Below are positions 1 to 6,657 of a DNA stretch of 44,915 nt, piece by piece. The DNA is from an uncultured Acidimicrobiales bacterium. GTDB taxonomy: Bacteria; Actinomycetota; Acidimicrobiia; Acidimicrobiales; UBA10347. The notes under the pieces are model-generated. The model did not search any database and was not told the DNA's origin. It worked only from the letters and a program-made list of their open reading frames with translations. Both the position numbers and the translations under genes were made by a program. The stretch lies in assembly GCA_937941245.1 (NCBI GenBank), contig CALDYC010000027.1, positions 1 through 44,915 of the forward strand, in the 5' to 3' direction. Each line of letters opens with the position of its first letter. Positions within the stretch are counted from its first letter, which is position 1.

Positions 1-397
1 AGGAACCGCAGCATCAAACAACCCGCTGCTCTCCACCCTGGTCACCGCAGTCGTCGAAGCCGACCTTGTTGACACCCTCAACAGCGACGGCCCATTCACC
101 ATCTTCGCTCCAACCAACGATGCCTTCGCAGCAATCCCTGAGGCCGACCTGGCCGCAGTGCTCGCCGACAAGGACCTCCTCACCACGGTGCTCACCTACC
201 ACGTTGTGATCGGCCAGAGCCTTAGCGCTGCTGACTTGATCACTGCCGGTTCGGTCGCCACCGCACAAGGTGGAGACCTGACCATCGAAGCAGCAGGCGA
301 CGAGTTCACCGTCAATGGTGCAACCGTCATCTGCCAGAACGTTCCAACAGCAAACGCCACGGTGCACATCATCGACGGCGTGCTTCTGCCTGGCTGA
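1..397 (+). CDS. Fasciclin (FAS1) domain protein, 5' end cut off by the window
   Basis: The frame is open from base 2 to the TGA at 395-397 and encodes the last 131 residues of a FAS1 domain. The typical segments are visible: FTIFAPTNDAF (the first conserved FAS1 block), TYHVV in the middle, and the closing block VHIIDGVLLPG. Proteins of this family are secreted or surface-anchored adhesion-type modules, about 140 residues per domain, so most of one domain is present and the export signal would lie before the window. The protein ends right after the domain, with no C-terminal anchor. A strong terminator follows at 483-516. The family call is secure; the biological role is unknown. Confidence 0.9.
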   Translation, partial: GTAASNNPLLSTLVTAVVEADLVDTLNSDGPFTIFAPTNDAFAAIPEADLAAVLADKDLLTTVLTYHVVIGQSLSAADLITAGSVATAQGGDLTIEAAGDEFTVNGATVICQNVPTANATVHIIDGVLLPG

Positions 398-482
398 TCC
401 CGCTTCGGTGGATCCGCCCTATCCCTCGGGGTGGATCCACCGGCGCAGCCACACCGATGCCCCCGACGAGGCTCGCGAAATC

Positions 483-516
483 AACCCTCCGGAAGCTGCG
501 GCTTCCGGAGGGTTCT
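483..516 (+). terminator. Rho-independent terminator after the FAS1 gene
   Basis: A perfect 14-bp stem (483-496 with 501-514) encloses a TGCG tetraloop and is followed by a short TTCTTC tract. It lies about 85 bases after the fasciclin stop codon and about 80 bases before the clpP pair, so it should separate the two units. Confidence 0.8.
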
Positions 517-598
517 TCGCGCGTCGGCAACGGACCACTAGTTCTGCCTCTGGCAGAAACCAGACATTGCGCTCACCGGTCCCGCCACACTCACCCGC

Positions 599-1207
599 AT
601 GCTCAGGAGCGAACCAGCTGATCTCATGAACCAGCGCACGCTTGTGCTCGGCCAGGCCGTCGATGACGTCGCTGCCAGCCGGCTCATCACCCAGCTGATG
701 GTGCTGGCATCTGATGACCCACATTCAGACATCTGCTTGTTCATCAACTCGCCAGGCGGATCAGTCGTCGCAGGCCTCGCGATCTACGACATGATCCAGG
801 CCGTACCCAACGACGTGGCAACTGTCGCTGTGGGGCTCGCCGCGAGCATGGGCCAGATACTGCTGTGCGGCGGGACGGCCGGCAAACGATTCGCGCTGCC
901 CAATGCACAAGTGCTCATGCATGAAGGGTCGGCCGGAGTTGGCGGGGTCGCGGCCGATGTCGCTATCCAGGCCGACAATCTGCGGGCAACGCTCGACCGC
1001 ATGCGTCGCCTGATCGCAACCCACACCGGCCAGTCGTTCGACGATGTCAGCCGGGACGTAGGTCGCGACCGGTGGTTCGACGCCGAACAGGCGCGCGAGT
1101 ACGGCTTCGTCGATCATGTCGTGTCATCGCTGGACGACATCGTTCCACGGGCGCCAGTGCGACAAATCGGTTTGCTTGCATCGATTGGCAATGGCCACGG
1201 GCGATGA
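599..1207 (+). CDS. clpP: ClpP-family serine peptidase, first of a coupled pair
   Basis: This is a proteolytic subunit of the Clp protease, which forms heptameric rings and degrades unfolded proteins passed on by a AAA+ partner. The catalytic triad is visible as Ser83 in AASMG, His108 in VLMHEG and Asp153 in SRDVGRD. The oxyanion segment INSPGGS is intact. Two things are odd. The N-terminal segment that forms the axial loop in normal ClpP is missing, since the protein enters the fold almost at once (QRTLVLG). The usual HQP after the catalytic histidine is HEG. ATG 599 gives 202 residues; ATG 626 is also possible, and neither has a convincing Shine-Dalgarno site. The stop overlaps the next start as ATGA. 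Neither clpX nor tig is nearby, unlike the main clpP1P2 locus. Confidence 0.9.
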   Translation: MLRSEPADLMNQRTLVLGQAVDDVAASRLITQLMVLASDDPHSDICLFINSPGGSVVAGLAIYDMIQAVPNDVATVAVGLAASMGQILLCGGTAGKRFALPNAQVLMHEGSAGVGGVAADVAIQADNLRATLDRMRRLIATHTGQSFDDVSRDVGRDRWFDAEQAREYGFVDHVVSSLDDIVPRAPVRQIGLLASIGNGHGR

Positions 1208-1845
1208 GCACCTACCTCATTCCGAATGTGGTCGAGTCAACGCCGCGGGGCGAACGGGTCTCCGATGTGTTCAGTCGCCTACTCGGTCAACGAATCGTGT
1301 TCGTCGGCACTGCAATTGATGACGGTGTTGCCAATGTCGTCGTCGCACAAATCCTTCATCTGGCTGCGGAATCAGAACACGACATTCAGCTGTACATCAA
1401 CTCGCCGGGCGGGTCATTCAGCGCATCACTAGCCATCTACGACACAATGCAATTCGTCAACTGTGACGTCGCGACGTTGTGCGTCGGCCAAGCGACCTCT
1501 ACAGCCGCAATGCTTCTCGCCGCTGGCGCCCGAACCAAGCGCACCATGCTTCCCCATGCGCGAGCGCTGCTGCATCAGCCTCATACAGAAGTTCGGCAAG
1601 GTTCAATTTCAGATCTCGCGATCGAAGCGACTGAACTCGAACTGATCCGTTCACAATCAGAGGCGATCCTCGCCGAGCACACAGGTCGCGATGCGACCCA
1701 GATCCACGCAGACACCGAGCGAGCACTTGTCTTGCGGTCACAGGCTGCGGTCGACTACGGCCTGGCCGATCATGTGATCGCTCGGGCTAACTCAAGCGGC
1801 GATCAGACTGCACGTCGGACCGCGCCAATCGGCCCGGCCGCGTAG
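1204..1845 (+). CDS. clpP: ClpP-family serine peptidase, second of the pair
   Basis: This 213-residue ClpP paralogue starts at the ATG embedded in the ATGA overlap with the previous clpP, so translation is probably coupled and the two may form a mixed tetradecamer. It keeps the normal N-terminal axial segment (RGERVSDVFSRLL), which its partner lacks. The triad is Ser99, His124 (LLHQP) and Asp170 (HADTER). The context of the catalytic serine is unusual: the family's SMG is STA here, so the residue that normally helps form the oxyanion hole is replaced. The RDRxF segment near the third catalytic residue is also altered (ERALVL). The last 54 bases overlap the convergent regulator gene. An upstream in-frame start near 1072 would lie inside the first clpP and is less likely. 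Confidence 0.88.
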   Translation: MSTYLIPNVVESTPRGERVSDVFSRLLGQRIVFVGTAIDDGVANVVVAQILHLAAESEHDIQLYINSPGGSFSASLAIYDTMQFVNCDVATLCVGQATSTAAMLLAAGARTKRTMLPHARALLHQPHTEVRQGSISDLAIEATELELIRSQSEAILAEHTGRDATQIHADTERALVLRSQAAVDYGLADHVIARANSSGDQTARRTAPIGPAA

Positions 1846-2181
1846 ACGATCAGCAGCTCGTTCAAGCACGTCGGCGACCTCGATACCCAGGCTGCGGGTG
1901 ATCGCGTCGAGCACATCAGATGACACCTCTTTGCGGCCGCGTTCAACTTCGGACAGATACGGAAGCGAAACGGCTGCGCGTTCGGCCACGTCCGCGAGCG
2001 TGCGGTCTTGGTCGAGTCGTTCTGTGCGCAACACATCGCCAAGAACATCGCTGAGGGGCACCGACGTCGGCCCGTGTGATGGTTGAGACTCTGGAGCCGT
2101 GGGGAATGGCAGGACCTGACCAGACTCGCCGTCGTCGTTGTTGTCGCAAGTCAGCGAAGATTGGCTGTCGATTTCGCTCAT
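1792..2181 (-). CDS. clgR: ClgR/PopR-type XRE-family regulator of clp genes
   Basis: This 129-residue protein has about 45 polar, probably disordered residues followed by an XRE helix-turn-helix (VLGDVLRTERLDQDRTLADV, then AAVSLPYLSEVERGRKEVSS). That is the signature of actinobacterial ClgR and PopR activators of clp genes. It ends in LIAA. In Streptomyces PopR and ClgR, C-terminal alanines are the recognition tag for degradation by the ClpP peptidase they control, so the same feedback is likely here. ATG 2181 was chosen because an AAGGA site lies 11 bases ahead; an upstream ATG at 2220 would overlap the preceding gene. Its 3' end overlaps clpP by 54 bases on the opposite strand. The family call is firm; the target genes are inferred from position. 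Confidence 0.8.
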   Translation of the reverse strand: MSEIDSQSSLTCDNNDDGESGQVLPFPTAPESQPSHGPTSVPLSDVLGDVLRTERLDQDRTLADVAERAAVSLPYLSEVERGRKEVSSDVLDAITRSLGIEVADVLERAADRLRGRADWRGPTCSLIAA

Positions 2182-2185
2182 AGCT

Positions 2186-2593
2186 TCAGTCGTCCTTGTC
2201 GGTTGTCGGTGCCTGGTCATCAGCCTGCTGACGAAGCAACGACATCAGCGGGCTTTGAAACGCAACAATCTGTTCTGTGGCAGCAGCCAACCGGTCGACA
2301 CTGACCTCGAGCCGCTCGAGCTCGCTCGTCATCGCCTGCAGCTGGGTGCGTTGGACTTCGATCGCTTCTTGGATCGCAGCAATTTGGGTGACCTGCGGCC
2401 CAAACGTGTCCGCGAGATCAACCAGGGCCTGAAGCTGTTCACCCGGAATGACCAGCTTGGCGACCCCATCAACCAGCGCCTTCTGGTGCTCGGCGGGCAG
2501 CATCATCTTGCTGACCAGCTGTTGAAATTTCGCGCCAGTATCACGCATTGAGCGCATGACCTCGACTGGGTCAAGCGGTTGGTTATCCGCCAT
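2186..2593 (-). CDS. Unknown helical protein at the end of the lipid operon
   Basis: I do not recognise a named family. The 135-residue protein has no signal peptide or membrane segment. It is predicted helical throughout, with heptad-like stretches rich in Gln, Leu and Ala (about residues 60-115, for example AIEVQRTQLQAMTSELERLE), suggesting a coiled coil. The middle carries two similar segments, KMMLPAEHQKALVDGVAKL and KLVIPGEQLQALVDLADTF, which look like an internal duplication. It lies 42 bases downstream of plsC in the same direction and 4 bases before the clgR start. Its size, amphipathic character and place in a lipid-synthesis operon would suit a granule- or droplet-associated phasin-like protein, but that is inference only. 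Confidence 0.7.
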   Translation of the reverse strand: MADNQPLDPVEVMRSMRDTGAKFQQLVSKMMLPAEHQKALVDGVAKLVIPGEQLQALVDLADTFGPQVTQIAAIQEAIEVQRTQLQAMTSELERLEVSVDRLAAATEQIVAFQSPLMSLLRQQADDQAPTTDKDD

Positions 2594-2635
2594 GCAAGGC
2601 TCAGCTTTCCTGTTGTCGAGCGATGGTGAGTCGCG

Positions 2636-3514
2636 TCATTCGGGAATGATCTTTGTTGCCCCGGCAATGGCTGGGGCCTTGCGACGTGGCGGGCTGATCG
2701 CGTTCGTTCCACCCCCGCTTGCCCCAGCTCCGCCCCCGACCAGAGATGGCGATGGCCGACGCGGCGGCCGAGCGATTTTGGGTCTGTCCGCATGTGCCAG
2801 CACGCCGGGCGTGTCGTCGCCATGTGCGTACTGGTTGACGTACTTCTGACCGGACAGGGCGGCAATCTCGAACATGACGGCATCGGTAAACGCGCGGAGT
2901 GTGCGAGGGTCGTTGCGGTCACCGAAATCGTCCGGGTGCATGGGAGCCCCAATCCGAATCGTGCACGCAAGCCCCGGCTTGAGCATGAACGAATCGGGCG
3001 GCTGGATCGCGAGGGTGCCGATGTGCCCGACTGGGATCACGGGCGCGTTGCACTGTGCAGCGAGGCGGGCGGCGCCGGTGCGGCCCTTATGCAGGAACTC
3101 GCTTCGAGAACGCGTTCCCTCGGGGTAGATCATGAACAAACGGCCCTGATTGAGCACCCTCGCGGCGGTTTCGAGGGCGGCCTTCGCGGCATCGCCACCT
3201 GAGCGATCAACCGGGATCATGCCCATTGCCGGGAAGATGTGCTTGGTCTTCCAGCTGTCCATGTACTCGCCCTTGCCAATAGCCCAAACTCGGCGAGGCA
3301 ACGCCGCAGGCACAAAGATCGAGTCGCAGAACGACAGGTGATTGGGGGCAATGATCCCTGGCCCGCTCAACGGAACATTTTCGACGCCCTCAACCGTGAC
3401 ATCCCAAAGCCGATCGACCGCTGCTCTGATAATTGCCAGGCCGTACTTTGACAGGGTGTCGGAGCCGGGAAGATCAGGAGCCGCTTCGAAGGTGAATGCG
3501 GTTCGCTTGCTCAT
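2636..3514 (-). CDS. plsC: 1-acyl-sn-glycerol-3-phosphate acyltransferase (PlsC family)
   Basis: The protein transfers an acyl group to lysophosphatidic acid to make phosphatidic acid, the shared precursor of phospholipids and triacylglycerol, at the inner face of the membrane. The catalytic NHxxxxD motif is NHLSFCD (residues 58-64) and the glycerophosphate-binding motif is EGTRSR (from residue 132). A Pro/Gly/Arg-rich tail of about 50 residues follows the acyltransferase domain and looks disordered. The ATG overlaps the TGA of the upstream acyl-CoA ligase as ATGA, so the ligase and this enzyme are translated together. It is related to the acyltransferase half of the fusion at 5219-6652, but the two are not close copies. 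Confidence 0.9.
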   Translation of the reverse strand: MSKRTAFTFEAAPDLPGSDTLSKYGLAIIRAAVDRLWDVTVEGVENVPLSGPGIIAPNHLSFCDSIFVPAALPRRVWAIGKGEYMDSWKTKHIFPAMGMIPVDRSGGDAAKAALETAARVLNQGRLFMIYPEGTRSRSEFLHKGRTGAARLAAQCNAPVIPVGHIGTLAIQPPDSFMLKPGLACTIRIGAPMHPDDFGDRNDPRTLRAFTDAVMFEIAALSGQKYVNQYAHGDDTPGVLAHADRPKIARPPRRPSPSLVGGGAGASGGGTNAISPPRRKAPAIAGATKIIPE

Positions 3515-4980
3515 GAACGAAGAGCCCGTCGCAGCAATTTTCCGTTCGCTGCCACAGGCAGTTCTTCAACCAGGTGATATTCAGTCGGGCACTTGTATCG
3601 GCTGAGTCGTTCTCGGCAGAACGCATCGAGCTCGTCGACCGACACCTCACCAGAGACATGGGCGACGACAGCCTCGCCACTCAAGGCATTGGGGGTGCCA
3701 ACAACAATTGCTCCGCGCACCTCTGGGTGCTCAAGCAAGATCGATTCAACCTCGGCGGGATACACGTTGAACCCCGAGACAATCACGATGTCCTTGAGCC
3801 GATCGACGAGATACAGATAGCCGTCAATGTCAAACACACCGACATCGCCGGTCCAGAACCAGCCATCCTCTGTCAGCACCGATTCGGTCTGTTCCGGTGA
3901 ATCGAGGTAACCGCGGAACACACCGGGGCTGCGAACAACAACCTCGCCGGTGTCGCCTTCTTCAACGATCGTGCCGTCGGGATCAACAAGAATGACCTCG
4001 ACGCCCGGCAGGGGTTTGCCAACGGACCCGGCCCGAGATTCGAAGCCTCGTGTCCAGGTCACTGCGGGTGACGTCTCGGTCAGCCCATAGCCCTCAGCCA
4101 ACGTGATGCCGTACTTTGCCCGAATCGCATTAAACGTCTCGATCGGTAGAGCCGACGCTCCAGATACCGCATAGCGAACCGACGCCATCATCGACGGGTC
4201 AACATCGCACAACGCCCAACGTTGCCACATTGGCGGCGCACCACTGATCAGCGTGATCTTGTGTCGTTCAACCAGCTCCAAGCTGGCCATTGCCTCAAAT
4301 CGCTGTTCGAGCACAATCCTGCCGCCGACACGCAGTGTGGTGAATAGGACGGCGTTCAACCCGAAGATGTGGGTGAGCGGAAGCACGCCATAGGCGACGT
4401 CGTCCGAGGTGACCCCGACCTCGGTGTCAGCCACAAAGACACCCTGCACAAAGTCCAGATTTCCGTGGCTGAGCATGGCGATCTTGGAATCGCTCGTCAC
4501 CCCGCTCGTCAGCAACATGACGGCAATGTCGTCGACGTCGCGCATGACGATGGGCGGCGCCGTCGCCACGTCGCCAGCGGCGACCGCTTCGGCCACGACG
4601 AACGTCTCCCCGAGCACAAGCTCGTCAATCCGCTCGTTCAACCAATCAGCGGTCGCGCAGAGCAGCGTGACATCGGGTTCGACCGCGGCGACTTTGCGCT
4701 GCACTTCAGGAAATGGGTTGACAGCCTTGATCGGTACGACCGTCGCTCCAGCACCAAGCGCCGCATAGAGAGCTACGACGAAATCGACCTCGTTCTCGCC
4801 GATCACGAGCACACGCGTGCCAACCGAAACCCCGCTCGACATCAGAAGCTGGCGAGCGCTATCGACCTGATTGCGCAGGTCGCCGTAGGTCACCTCGCGG
4901 TCACCATCAATGAGCGCCACCGACGCGCCAGGATGGCCGTTCAGGCCCGTGGCGATATTCAAGGCTGTCGTGGTATTCAA
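3511..4980 (-). CDS. Long-chain fatty acyl-CoA/AMP ligase
   Basis: This 489-residue member of the ANL superfamily should activate a carboxylic acid, probably a fatty acid, to its adenylate and then to acyl-CoA. Visible core motifs are the phosphate loop TSGVTSDSK (about residue 158, a variant of TSGTTGxPK), YGLTETSP (from 298), the hinge region WTGDVG with DRLKDIVIVSGFNVYP, and the catalytic lysine in NGKLLRR near residue 481. The start is a TTG at 4980 because AGGAG lies 6 bases ahead of it; a longer reading to 5193 would add about 70 residues of low-complexity sequence and is unlikely. It is coupled to plsC by an ATGA overlap, which suggests it supplies acyl-CoA for phosphatidate or neutral-lipid synthesis. 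The substrate chain length cannot be read from the sequence. Confidence 0.88.
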   Translation of the reverse strand: MNTTTALNIATGLNGHPGASVALIDGDREVTYGDLRNQVDSARQLLMSSGVSVGTRVLVIGENEVDFVVALYAALGAGATVVPIKAVNPFPEVQRKVAAVEPDVTLLCATADWLNERIDELVLGETFVVAEAVAAGDVATAPPIVMRDVDDIAVMLLTSGVTSDSKIAMLSHGNLDFVQGVFVADTEVGVTSDDVAYGVLPLTHIFGLNAVLFTTLRVGGRIVLEQRFEAMASLELVERHKITLISGAPPMWQRWALCDVDPSMMASVRYAVSGASALPIETFNAIRAKYGITLAEGYGLTETSPAVTWTRGFESRAGSVGKPLPGVEVILVDPDGTIVEEGDTGEVVVRSPGVFRGYLDSPEQTESVLTEDGWFWTGDVGVFDIDGYLYLVDRLKDIVIVSGFNVYPAEVESILLEHPEVRGAIVVGTPNALSGEAVVAHVSGEVSVDELDAFCRERLSRYKCPTEYHLVEELPVAANGKLLRRALRS

Positions 4981-5206
4981 GATGTCTCCTGCGTCGGCTG
5001 GCTCAATGAAACCACGAATCACCGGTTCGCGCGGACAAACACGAATCGGCGAGTCGTCCGAACGAATCTGACAACACGGTTCTGAAGCTGACGACGAATG
5101 ACCAAAACGTCGAGCCTGGTGCAACGGATCAGACACCGCAGCCCTCCTTCGGCTGCGACACCCCCTCCCCCACTTCTCGGCACTTCTCGGCAAACGTTGC
5201 CTCGAC

Positions 5207-5212
5207 TACTCT
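5207..5212 (+). promoter_or_regulatory. -10 element for a leaderless HAD-PlsC mRNA
   Basis: TACTCT fits the actinobacterial TANNNT -10 pattern and lies exactly 6 bases before the GTG at 5219, so transcription would begin at the start codon. No clear -35 box is seen. The rest of the divergent gap, 4981-5206, holds no gene and no further promoter that I can support. Confidence 0.5.
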
Positions 5213-5218
5213 GACCGC

Positions 5219-6652
5219 GTGTCACGCACCGCTGCAATCTTCGACCTTGATCGCACCCTCATTCCCGGCTCATCGTCGGTCATCGTGCAACGACACCTTG
5301 CCGACGCCGGCATCAGCACGGCTCGCGACATCCCGTTTGCTGACACGCTTGCGTCCTTCTACGAGCGTTTCGGCGAAAACTGGCTGATGATGCAACCAGC
5401 TCGTCTGGCTGGCCGCGCTGCTGCTGGTTGGAACGTTGCTGACGTGCAACGAGCCGCTGGGGCCGCCGCAGTCGAGGTCGTCGCCGAGCTGCAACCGTTC
5501 GCCCACGACATCATCGCCGCGCATCGCGCCAAGGGCCATCTGCTCGTGCTCGCGACCACGTCACCCGCTCCGCTCGTTGAGCCGCTTATCGCCGAACTGG
5601 GCTTCGACGCGCTGGTCTGCACGAAATGGCAACAGGTCGATGGGGTCTTCACGGGCGAGCTTGATGGCCCATTCGTGTGGGGTCGCGCCAAGGCCGACGC
5701 CGTGATCGCGTGGGCGGCCGAGAATGATGTTTCGCTCGAGCGAAGCTCGGCCTACAGCGACAGCTACTTCGATGTGCCCATGCTTGACGCGGTCGGAGAC
5801 GCCCACGCAATCAATCCCGACATGCAGCTTGACATTGCAGCACGGCTTAACGGCTGGACCGTCAGGCACCTCGATGTACCCGAAGGAGTGTTCAAGATCG
5901 GCGGCCGCGAGATCCAAGAATGGACTCGTCCGCTGCTGCGTCCCGAGATCGCGGCACCCAACGCACATCTGTCATTTGAAGGCGTCGAGAACATCCCCCC
6001 CGACGGCGCGGCGCTGATTGTTTTCAACCATCGGTCCTACTTTGATCCGTCAGTGCTCGCCATGTTGATGGCCAAGGCTGGGCGCAACGTTCGAGGGCTC
6101 GGGAAAAAGGAAGTCTTCGATGTTCCGATCTTCGGCGCAATCGCCAAGGCGCTAGGTGGCATCAGAGTCGAACGGGCATCGGGTTCAGACGAACCGCTCG
6201 AGAAAGCAGCCGAAGCGTTGCGAGGCGGCGAGTGCGTGATGATGGCTCCGCAGGGCACAATCCCCCGCGGTCCCGCCTTCTTTGATCCTGAGCTCAAGGG
6301 CCGCTGGGGCGCAGCGAAGCTCGCAGCCATGACTGGCGTACCCGTCGTCCCCGTTGGCTTGTGGGGAACCGAATTGGTCTGGCCCCGCAATGCCCGTGTG
6401 CCTCGCCTGTCAGTGACCGACCGGCCCGACGTCACCTGCGTCGTTGGTGAACCGTTCGTGCTGTCCACCGACGATCCCGATGCGGGGACCGCCGAGATTA
6501 TGGACGCAATCATGGCGCTGCTTCCTGCCGAAGCCCATGTCGCTCGGGACCCCTCGCCAGAGGAACTCGCACGGACGTACCCGCCCGGATACTCGGGTGA
6601 CCCAACTGCCGAGACCGAACGCCGCCCAGGCACCGACACGAGCGAGGACTGA
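5219..6652 (+). CDS. HAD-family phosphatase fused to a PlsC-type acyltransferase
   Basis: This 477-residue two-domain protein resembles mycobacterial Rv2483c. The N-terminal half is a HAD-IB phosphatase with IFDLDRTL (Asp9 nucleophile, Asp11), motif II in ATTSPAP near residue 112, and SDSYFDVPML (from 180). The C-terminal half is an LPLAT acyltransferase with NHRSYFD (residues 270-276). Its second motif is PQGTIPR rather than EGTR, which I recall as typical of this fusion family. The likely role is phosphatidate or lysophosphatidate metabolism, with the phosphatase domain possibly acting on a lipid or phosphoserine-like substrate. GTG 5219 is supported by a -10 hexamer 6 bases ahead. The WS/DGAT gene follows after 5 bases, the neighbour also seen in mycobacteria. 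Confidence 0.88.
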   Translation: MSRTAAIFDLDRTLIPGSSSVIVQRHLADAGISTARDIPFADTLASFYERFGENWLMMQPARLAGRAAAGWNVADVQRAAGAAAVEVVAELQPFAHDIIAAHRAKGHLLVLATTSPAPLVEPLIAELGFDALVCTKWQQVDGVFTGELDGPFVWGRAKADAVIAWAAENDVSLERSSAYSDSYFDVPMLDAVGDAHAINPDMQLDIAARLNGWTVRHLDVPEGVFKIGGREIQEWTRPLLRPEIAAPNAHLSFEGVENIPPDGAALIVFNHRSYFDPSVLAMLMAKAGRNVRGLGKKEVFDVPIFGAIAKALGGIRVERASGSDEPLEKAAEALRGGECVMMAPQGTIPRGPAFFDPELKGRWGAAKLAAMTGVPVVPVGLWGTELVWPRNARVPRLSVTDRPDVTCVVGEPFVLSTDDPDAGTAEIMDAIMALLPAEAHVARDPSPEELARTYPPGYSGDPTAETERRPGTDTSED

Positions 6653-6657
6653 GCACC

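Noticed and set aside
398-598. ClgR operator upstream of the clpP pair
   Set aside because: I looked for a GTTCGC-type inverted site but found only partial TTCGCG matches, which are common at this GC content.
4369-5085. Long plus-strand frame opposite the acyl-CoA ligase
   Set aside because: It is a shadow of a real gene in a high-GC genome: no ribosome site, no recognisable domain, and it spans the ligase active-site codons.
5019-5193. N-terminal extension of the acyl-CoA ligase to 5193
   Set aside because: The added residues are Arg/Cys-rich and unlike the family, while the TTG at 4980 has an AGGAG site at the right distance.
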